A stretch of 12,179 bases of DNA from F23-D06 sp045116675 (GTDB lineage Bacteria; Bacteroidota; Bacteroidia; Bacteroidales; WCHB1-69): NCBI GenBank assembly GCA_045116675.1, contig JBGUMF010000027.1, positions 1-12,179 on the forward strand, in the 5' to 3' direction. The notes beneath the pieces are model-generated. The model had not been told where the DNA came from. It was given only the letters and a program-made list of their open reading frames with translations, and searched no databases. This document shows, one piece after another, positions 7,315 to 12,179 of this stretch (its first letter is position 1; each line of letters opens with the position of its first letter). Both the position numbers and the translations under genes were made by a program.

Positions 7315-8355
7315 ATGACAGACACACAGGATTTTTGGACGAAGAAATACCGGCAGAACATCGGGAAGATGATCGGCTTGTGCCATCGGTATGTGACGGA
7401 TCCCGCCTTGGCGGAGGATTTGGCGCATGAGGCGTTTCTGCTGGCTATCGAAAAGTCCGGATCCTTCAGAGGGATTGGCAACTTTGACCGGTGGATGATG
7501 CGCATCACAACGAATACGGTGTTGCAGCATCTGCGGAAAAAACAGTATCTCGTTCCAATGGATGATCTTTCCACCGCTGATTTGGAGGCTGCACCTGTGG
7601 ATGAGGAGGAATTGGAACGGTACGATTTCACCCAGTCGGAGATTCTGGATGCTATAGCAGCCCTGCCCGTCGTGCAGCGTACCGTGTTCAACCTGTTTGT
7701 CTTTGAAAAATACAGCCATCGGGAAATTGCGGAAACACTTTCCATGGCCGAGCGGACTTCCAAACGCCATCTCGCCTTGGCCCGCCAGCAGCTGCAACGT
7801 CTGCTGACCTGCAAAAAACACAAACGAATAAAGCTTATGATACCATTTTTCCTCATTTTCAAACGTGGTCATACCGTGGATGATATCTGCCGTAGAACCC
7901 TTCGGGATTATGCGGTGGAACCTGCCGTGCCCTATGAAATGGAGTCTGTTCCGTGGGGTTCAGTCCCTAAGATTCCCTTATTGTTGGCGGCCAAGGGGCT
8001 CTTCCAGGCGTTGGCGGTTGGTGCCGTCATCTGCCTTATGGCGGGCTACGCCTTCACGCGCCTTTTCCCGCCCGCTGCCGGTTTGTCGCCCGCTGGCCCG
8101 TCCGTACCCGCAGCAGCTGCCGCCTGCACGCCGGCCGACACGGCCACATTTGGCGACGGCACAACCGAACCCAATGATATCCTAATGCGGAAGAACTCCG
8201 ACCGTCCGTCTGGTGGAAAATTCCACTCCGCTTCACCTGTCCCCGACACTGCCGTGATTTCAGAACCCCAATATGTGTATATTCGTGATACAGTGTATAA
8301 AACCGTGGTGAAAACGGTCCATGACACGGTGTATGTTCCCGTGTCAATGCCATAA
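7315..8355 (+). CDS. ECF-type RNA polymerase sigma factor fused to a transmembrane segment and periplasmic tail
   Basis: A 346-aa protein. Residues about 13-75 are sigma region 2 (HRYVTDPALAEDLAHEAFL, then GNFDRWMMRITTNTVLQHLRKK). Residues about 105-163 are sigma region 4 (LDAIAALPVVQRTVFNLFVF, HTH YSHREIAETLSMAERTSKRH, then LALARQQLQRLL). A linker VDDICRRTLRDYAVEPAVPY (188-207) resembles the cytoplasmic start of proteins that usually follow sigma genes in Bacteroidota. One transmembrane helix follows (about 221-246), then an Ala/Pro-rich periplasmic region ending in two D-T-V-Y motifs (325-328, 337-340). The ATG at 7315 is preferred because the open frame can extend to a TTG at 7231, but those extra residues are not sigma-like, and AAAGAGG precedes 7315. 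It heads a plus-strand cassette with an outer-membrane protein and a lipoprotein. The sigma part probably stays at the inner membrane until released; this is inference. A separate start at 7837 is an alternative. Confidence 0.87.
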   Translation: MTDTQDFWTKKYRQNIGKMIGLCHRYVTDPALAEDLAHEAFLLAIEKSGSFRGIGNFDRWMMRITTNTVLQHLRKKQYLVPMDDLSTADLEAAPVDEEELERYDFTQSEILDAIAALPVVQRTVFNLFVFEKYSHREIAETLSMAERTSKRHLALARQQLQRLLTCKKHKRIKLMIPFFLIFKRGHTVDDICRRTLRDYAVEPAVPYEMESVPWGSVPKIPLLLAAKGLFQALAVGAVICLMAGYAFTRLFPPAAGLSPAGPSVPAAAAACTPADTATFGDGTTEPNDILMRKNSDRPSGGKFHSASPVPDTAVISEPQYVYIRDTVYKTVVKTVHDTVYVPVSMP

Positions 8356-8362
8356 TTTTTTA

Positions 8363-8397
8363 TAACTTTGCCAGTTGAATCTACAATTTTTACTTTG
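8363..8397 (+). promoter_or_regulatory. Promoter region before the barrel-protein gene (two overlapping candidates)
   Basis: TAACTTTG at 8363-8370 matches the -7 consensus TAnnTTTG exactly, 48 nt before the ATG, but has no -33 TTTG. The TTTG at 8367-8370 is itself 19 nt upstream of TTACTTTG at 8390-8397, a one-mismatch -7 element, which would give a leader of about 15 nt. Either arrangement suggests that the barrel gene can be transcribed separately from the sigma gene. Confidence 0.5.
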
Positions 8398-8418
8398 AAA
8401 CTTTCATACTAAAATCCT

Positions 8419-9972
8419 ATGCATAAAACCTCTTTATTCCTTTTATCGATTCTAATGTGTATGCAGTTGCATGGGCAGGCGCGCGACACGATCTATGTTG
8501 TAGAGGAGAAAATCGTCTATGACACTGTTTACATGCACGATACGATTTATTATCCGATGGTGGCGGAGCCGGATACGCCTGTTGCGCCCATCCGGACATC
8601 CGCCTTCGTGCCTGAGATTTTCAAGGGGTTCCATCTCGGATATGTTTTCCAGTACCAGCTGATGAGTCCGGCTGCCCTCATCAACTCTGACGGCGACAAA
8701 AGCTTTATAAAATCCCGACCGGGCAGCGGGTATGTGGGTGGGCTGGAGTTCTCCTATCATTTCGCAAAATATTTCGGCGTTTCAGCAGGGCTCGATTTCG
8801 GTTCCCACTATGCCAGTAACATCCATTATGAGGATGCGATTTATATAGGTGAACTCATCCATTTCCGTCAATCCACGTTCGGCTTTTCCTTCCCATTGAA
8901 ATTTGAATTCCACATGCCGTTTGATTCGCGGTTCTGGCTTGTGGCCGATATTGGAGTCCGGTTCAGCACACCCTATCCCAAACACAACAGCGAGATTTTC
9001 TTAGGGGCAGGTACTCTGTGCGATCCGTCGTTTTCTTATCTAATACAAACAGAATTTTATTCTGAAATAAAAAACGAACACCGCATCAACACAAGCTTTC
9101 TGATGGATTTGGGTTTTTATTACCGGCTGAAAAACAACGGCCTGCTGCGCTTCACTCTTGGGGCCAATCTCTCCCCAGCAATGTTTTGGCATGGCCAGTA
9201 CACATATTCTACACAAAATGCTGTCATAGAAAAAGGTACAATCTCTTTGAGAAACCAGTTCATATATCCGCAGATTGCATACATCCATACGTTCCAAAAG
9301 CATAAGGAGAAAAATTTCCATAAAGTACCCTGGTACGATGAAGTGTCGCCGGGCTGGTCTGACGAGAAAACGTTCCACCGTCATGAATTCCAGTTCAACG
9401 TCGGCATCCCGAACCTACAGTCCGAATACAGCTCGTTGGTGATGTTTACCATTTTTTCTGATTGGTTTCCAAAACTATACAAAAAATATCTAATAAGACA
9501 AGAAGAATACAATCCCTATAATTGGACTTTGACCAGTGACACGTACAGCAAGGTCCGTTACACGCCTGTGATTTCCCTAAGTTATCATTACCGCGCCTAC
9601 AAGTGGCTTTGGGTGGGCCTCACCGCTGACTTTTCTGAATTTTACGCCTATTACTACGACCGGCTGACGGACAAGCGGGTGAAAGGACAATCCGAACACA
9701 ACACCTTTTTTGATTTGATGGCTGATCTGCGTTTCTCCTATCTCAACCGGAAACATGTGACGTTGTATTCTGAATTGTCAGGAGGCTTGCTGATAGGCAA
9801 TTTCACCTCAAAACAGGTGCAGCCAGTCGCCACAAACTATACTGCGTTTGCGGGGGCCGTCCACGTTACGATGCTGGGTGTCAAGGCGGGTGCGAAAGGC
9901 TGGTTCGGCAATGTGGAGTTGGGCGCGGGCTTCAAGGGCCTCATTTCCGCCGGTTTCGGTTATGAGTTTTAG
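8419..9972 (+). CDS. Secreted outer-membrane beta-barrel protein, probably two barrels in tandem
   Basis: A 517-aa protein. Residues 1-21 are a signal peptide (cleavage probable after HGQA). The mature N-terminus has three D-T-[VI]-Y motifs (23-26, 35-38, 41-44) and a Pro-rich linker to about residue 60. From about 70 to 300 there are alternating amphipathic strands typical of Bacteroidota porin-like barrels (FHLGYVFQYQ, VGGLEFSYHFAKYFGVSAGL, FSFPLKFEFHMPF). A second similar region begins near HRHEFQFNVGIPN (about 331) and runs to the end. The last residues (SAGFGYEF) finish with the C-terminal aromatic residue that the BAM insertion machinery recognises. No catalytic motif or known ligand site is visible. 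It is 63 nt after the sigma-fusion gene and 31 nt before a lipoprotein gene. It could also be one large barrel with a broad extracellular loop. Confidence 0.78.
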   Translation: MHKTSLFLLSILMCMQLHGQARDTIYVVEEKIVYDTVYMHDTIYYPMVAEPDTPVAPIRTSAFVPEIFKGFHLGYVFQYQLMSPAALINSDGDKSFIKSRPGSGYVGGLEFSYHFAKYFGVSAGLDFGSHYASNIHYEDAIYIGELIHFRQSTFGFSFPLKFEFHMPFDSRFWLVADIGVRFSTPYPKHNSEIFLGAGTLCDPSFSYLIQTEFYSEIKNEHRINTSFLMDLGFYYRLKNNGLLRFTLGANLSPAMFWHGQYTYSTQNAVIEKGTISLRNQFIYPQIAYIHTFQKHKEKNFHKVPWYDEVSPGWSDEKTFHRHEFQFNVGIPNLQSEYSSLVMFTIFSDWFPKLYKKYLIRQEEYNPYNWTLTSDTYSKVRYTPVISLSYHYRAYKWLWVGLTADFSEFYAYYYDRLTDKRVKGQSEHNTFFDLMADLRFSYLNRKHVTLYSELSGGLLIGNFTSKQVQPVATNYTAFAGAVHVTMLGVKAGAKGWFGNVELGAGFKGLISAGFGYEF

Positions 9973-10003
9973 TTTCTTGTTTCAAATTATAAATAATAAA
10001 AAT

Positions 10004-10894
10004 ATGAAAAAACAGACCAGACAGTGGGTTAGAGGGATGGCATACGTAATGCTGGCATTGGCCATGACGGCCTGCACCCTCGGGGTTGGCGAGAAAGGCA
10101 AGACGCAAACAGGCGAGCTCATGTACAACGGATGGATCGGTAGTATGCGCGATATGATGGGTACAACGATAGAAACCGCACTCCGTATGAATGCGGTGCT
10201 GGCGGCATCCGGTACCGAACAGGCCGATCTTTTGAAGTCTCTGTTCTACAGTTATTCGATGGAATTGGATACCATCGGCGAACGGCATTGGCGGATTACC
10301 GACACCCACTGGCAGCATAGCTATCTGGAGGTGGAAATGCTACAGGGCCAGTCGCTGAATGATCCAGGCGCCTGCATGAAGATGACCTGCGTGCCGGTCC
10401 CCGAGCAATATAACCCGAGGGTCGAAAAAATGGACGGGTCCATCGTGTATATCACATGTATGGATTCGCACACATGGACCCTTGTCAGCGATGCACTGGA
10501 CTCGTCCGATTGCCGCATGGATCTGACTCTGACCAATGAGAGCGGTTTCTGGCCACCCACATTGCAGAGTGTTTCGCTGTCATTGTCCGGACAGGGCATG
10601 TTCGGTTTCCGATCAAACGTCACCCGTAACGGAGTCCGTTTACATAAGAGAACGCTTTTACAATATCGTATTTTAGAGCCTTTTGCAATTAAACTGTCCT
10701 ATTATGAGGACTCTCCGGAGACGCAATATTTACAGAGTCATGCCGGATTTTTCACATACCTTCCTTTCTTCCAAGCCGGAAAACTTGAAATGCAAGTCAC
10801 GAACGACCAGGGAACCAATGGGGCAATAGCAACCCTTCTTGACGACGGGCATGTGGAAATCACCTATCGGGGTGTCACTCAAATCTGGCCGTGA
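10004..10894 (+). CDS. Lipoprotein of unknown function
   Basis: A 296-aa protein with a type II signal peptide: basic start MKKQTRQWVR, hydrophobic core and lipobox ALAMTAC with lipidated Cys at residue 24. The mature protein has a helical opening (GSMRDMMGTTIETALRMNAV) and then beta-rich sequence with regular charged/aromatic alternation and several Thr/Ser-Tyr pairs; I recognise no family. The same frame is open back to an ATG at 9848, but that would overlap the barrel gene and remove the signal peptide from the terminus, so 10004 is the better start. It is 31 nt after the barrel gene with no promoter or terminator between, so the two are probably cotranscribed. It ends 29 nt from the convergent ferritin gene without a visible terminator. 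Confidence 0.83.
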   Translation: MKKQTRQWVRGMAYVMLALAMTACTLGVGEKGKTQTGELMYNGWIGSMRDMMGTTIETALRMNAVLAASGTEQADLLKSLFYSYSMELDTIGERHWRITDTHWQHSYLEVEMLQGQSLNDPGACMKMTCVPVPEQYNPRVEKMDGSIVYITCMDSHTWTLVSDALDSSDCRMDLTLTNESGFWPPTLQSVSLSLSGQGMFGFRSNVTRNGVRLHKRTLLQYRILEPFAIKLSYYEDSPETQYLQSHAGFFTYLPFFQAGKLEMQVTNDQGTNGAIATLLDDGHVEITYRGVTQIWP

Positions 10895-10923
10895 ACAATT
10901 AATATGGCGATTGGAGAATAGTG

Positions 10924-11445
10924 CTATTCCTCGGCGGCGAGGGGCGACGGCGTGCTGTACACGCGGGCGGCCAGCTCTTTGTCCAGCATGTAGAGTCCGT
11001 AGCCGTTACCGTTGATCATCTTGAGGCTGTCAATCAGCGTGCGGGCATTCTCCTCCTCTTCCACTTGCTCATCGATGAACCACTTCAACATGCTCTGGGT
11101 GGCGTAATCCTTCTCCTTGGTGGCTAGAGCAAACAGGTCGTTAATAAGGCTGGTGACCACCTGCTCGTGCTTGAGGGTCTCCTCATACATGTCAAGGGCG
11201 TCTTTCCAATCCGTAGGGACCGCGTCAATGGGTTTCAGCACCACGCGGCCTCCCCGGGAAATCACGTATTTGTAGAAGATTTGAGCGTGGTCCTGCTCTT
11301 CTTTGAACTGGATTTCAAACCAGTTGGCCATGCCGCCATATCCGAGGTCGTGGCATTTGGTGGCCATGGAAAGATAGAGGTAAGCCGACCACATTTCGGC
11401 GTTGATTTGGGCGTTGATAGCCGCTTCGATTTTTTTATTTAACAT
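10924..11445 (-). CDS. ftnA: Ferritin, bacterial non-haem iron storage protein
   Basis: A 173-aa four-helix bundle protein that oxidises Fe(II) and stores it as a ferric mineral inside a 24-subunit cytosolic cage. Ferroxidase ligands align with E. coli FtnA: E17 (NAEMWSAYLY), E50 and H53 (KEEQDHA), E94 (KHEQV), Q127 and E130 (DEQVEEEE). Length is normal for bacterial ferritin, and there is no methionine haem ligand pattern to suggest bacterioferritin. The C-terminus has a short Ala/Ser/Pro extension (STPSPLAAEE). Its ATG overlaps the stop of the PAP2 gene by 7 nt, but a good promoter inside that gene's 3' end suggests that ferritin is mainly transcribed alone. Confidence 0.96.
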   Translation of the reverse strand: MLNKKIEAAINAQINAEMWSAYLYLSMATKCHDLGYGGMANWFEIQFKEEQDHAQIFYKYVISRGGRVVLKPIDAVPTDWKDALDMYEETLKHEQVVTSLINDLFALATKEKDYATQSMLKWFIDEQVEEEENARTLIDSLKMINGNGYGLYMLDKELAARVYSTPSPLAAEE

Positions 11446-12083
11446 AGCATCAGTAATTTAGGGTTTTTAAACAAATTAATATTAAAGTGAAATAAACGTT
11501 CTTGCCGGTATAAAGTTACATTTTGCCTTTTTTTATCCAAATGGCGGTACAGCGTGAAGGCCGACAGTGACACGATGATGCCCACGCACCAGCCGCCGAG
11601 GATGTCGGTAGGGTAGTGAACGCCGAGATAGACGCGGGTGTAGCAGAACAGCAACACAAATCCGGTCAGGAAGAGCGCCAACGGCCATTTCCGGGACAGG
11701 AACGGACGCAGGAACAGGTAGAAAAGGATGGCGAGGGTGGAGCTGTTGGCCGCGTGCGAGGAGGGAAAGCCGTAGGGTCCGCCCCGATAATACGTGCCGT
11801 TGGGCCGCTCGTGCAGATGCAGCACCAGCTCCGGATTGTGCGAAGGGCGTGGGCGATGCACCAACGGCTTGAGCATTCCGGAGGAGATGAGGTCGGAGGT
11901 GCCTACCGTCAGCGCGATGAAGAGGGCCACGCGCCAGAAATACCGGCGGTAGAACAGGACCGTAAGCCCGAGTAGCAACAGGAACATCGGCAGCCACGGC
12001 CATACGTGCGTCGTGGCCCAGAAAAACTGGTCCAGCCCCGGCGTATGGGCCCCGTTGACCATCGTTATTATCTGATAATCCAT
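11439..12083 (-). CDS. PAP2-family membrane phosphatase
   Basis: A 214-aa polytopic inner-membrane protein with the three signatures of type 2 phosphatidic acid phosphatases: K72-X6-R79-P80 (KPLVHRPRP), P107-S-S-H110 (GFPSSHAAN), and R150-X5-H156-X3-D160 (TRVYLGVHYPTDILGG). H110 and H156 are the expected catalytic pair. It likely removes phosphate from a lipid such as undecaprenyl diphosphate, phosphatidate, phosphatidylglycerophosphate or lipid A; the substrate cannot be told. The frame is open upstream to an ATG at 12146, but a -7 box overlaps those codons, so the first residues could not be transcribed. The ATG at 12083 gives the usual family start (MDYQIITMVNGAHTPGLDQF); 12092 is an alternative. 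The tail after about residue 186 is AT-rich, lies over the ferritin promoter, and seems non-conserved. Confidence 0.88.
   Translation of the reverse strand: MDYQIITMVNGAHTPGLDQFFWATTHVWPWLPMFLLLLGLTVLFYRRYFWRVALFIALTVGTSDLISSGMLKPLVHRPRPSHNPELVLHLHERPNGTYYRGGPYGFPSSHAANSSTLAILFYLFLRPFLSRKWPLALFLTGFVLLFCYTRVYLGVHYPTDILGGWCVGIIVSLSAFTLYRHLDKKRQNVTLYRQERLFHFNINLFKNPKLLMLC
11511..11541 (-). promoter_or_regulatory. Ferritin promoter (-33 TTTG, 19-nt spacer, -7 TAACTTTA)
   Basis: On the minus strand TTTG (11541-11538) is followed by a 19-nt spacer and TAACTTTA (11518-11511), one mismatch from the -7 consensus TAnnTTTG. The spacing is the canonical one for the Bacteroides primary sigma factor. Transcription would begin about 60 nt before the ferritin ATG. 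The element lies within codons 181-191 of the PAP2 phosphatase gene. Confidence 0.65.
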
Positions 12084-12134
12084 TGAATACATACTATTTG
12101 TAAGAAATGAAACCATAGGCGTCATTTTGGACGG

Positions 12135-12142
12135 CAAAGATA
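12135..12142 (-). promoter_or_regulatory. -7 promoter element for the PAP2 gene
   Basis: Read on the minus strand this is TATCTTTG, a perfect TAnnTTTG match. Transcription should start near 12128, giving a leader of about 45 nt to the ATG at 12083. No -33 TTTG at the right distance is visible. Confidence 0.55.
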
Positions 12143-12155
12143 ACAAACTATTTTT

Positions 12156-12163
12156 TATCTTTG
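12156..12163 (+). promoter_or_regulatory. -7 promoter element reading out of the window
   Basis: TATCTTTG on the plus strand, a perfect TAnnTTTG match, is the mirror image of the box at 12135-12142 with 13 nt between them. It probably drives a divergent gene beyond the right edge. No start codon is seen in the 16 nt that remain. Confidence 0.45.
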
Positions 12164-12179
12164 CAGCCGTTTATAAAAG

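Noticed and set aside
9848..10003. An upstream ATG extending the 296-aa lipoprotein by 52 residues
   Set aside because: It overlaps the end of the barrel gene in another frame and would bury the signal peptide and lipobox inside the protein.
10916..10942. Small inverted repeats between the convergent lipoprotein and ferritin genes (GAATAG/CTATTC and CCTCG/CGAGG) as a terminator
   Set aside because: Both are short, the first has a 2-nt loop, the second lies in ferritin coding sequence, and neither is followed by a T-run in either direction.
1..12179. CRISPR arrays, tRNA or rRNA genes, transposases and integrases
   Set aside because: No regularly spaced direct repeats, clover-leaf candidates or mobile-element enzymes were found by eye on either strand.

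Overview
This window reads as chromosomal DNA of a Bacteroidota bacterium, most likely of the order Bacteroidales. The signs are a TonB-dependent receptor with an N-terminal carboxypeptidase-regulatory domain, a DUF748/AsmA-like protein, Bacteroidota-style lipoproteins, and several promoters of the Bacteroides primary-sigma type (-7 TAnnTTTG, once with a -33 TTTG at the canonical 19-nt spacing). The closest species cannot be named from the sequence alone.

Layout. Left edge (minus strand): the N-terminal third or less of a TonB-dependent outer-membrane receptor, then a bidirectional hairpin terminator, then a small membrane-anchored acidic protein. Next, still on the minus strand and read right to left, comes a tightly packed operon: hutH (histidine ammonia-lyase), a 163-aa lipoprotein, nadC (quinolinate phosphoribosyltransferase), a DUF748/AsmA-like protein and a YihY/BrkB membrane protein. 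The gaps are 12, -4, 2 and 3 nt, and a perfect -7 box precedes hutH. The 3' end of the YihY gene runs into one of two tandem REP-like palindromes.

Divergent from hutH is a three-gene plus-strand cassette. It encodes an ECF-type sigma factor fused in one reading frame to a transmembrane segment and a periplasmic tail; a 517-aa secreted protein that looks like two consecutive outer-membrane beta-barrels; and a 296-aa lipoprotein. The periplasmic tail of the sigma protein and the mature N-terminus of the barrel protein both carry repeated D-T-[VI]-Y motifs. This cassette is the best candidate for an undescribed system, possibly an envelope-sensing circuit in which the sigma factor is held at the inner membrane. 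That reading is inference.

Right end (minus strand): a ferritin with a complete ferroxidase centre, whose promoter lies inside the 3' end of the upstream PAP2-family phosphatase gene. Beyond the phosphatase start are two oppositely oriented -7 boxes, suggesting divergent transcription out of the window. No tRNA, rRNA, CRISPR array, transposase or integrase was seen.
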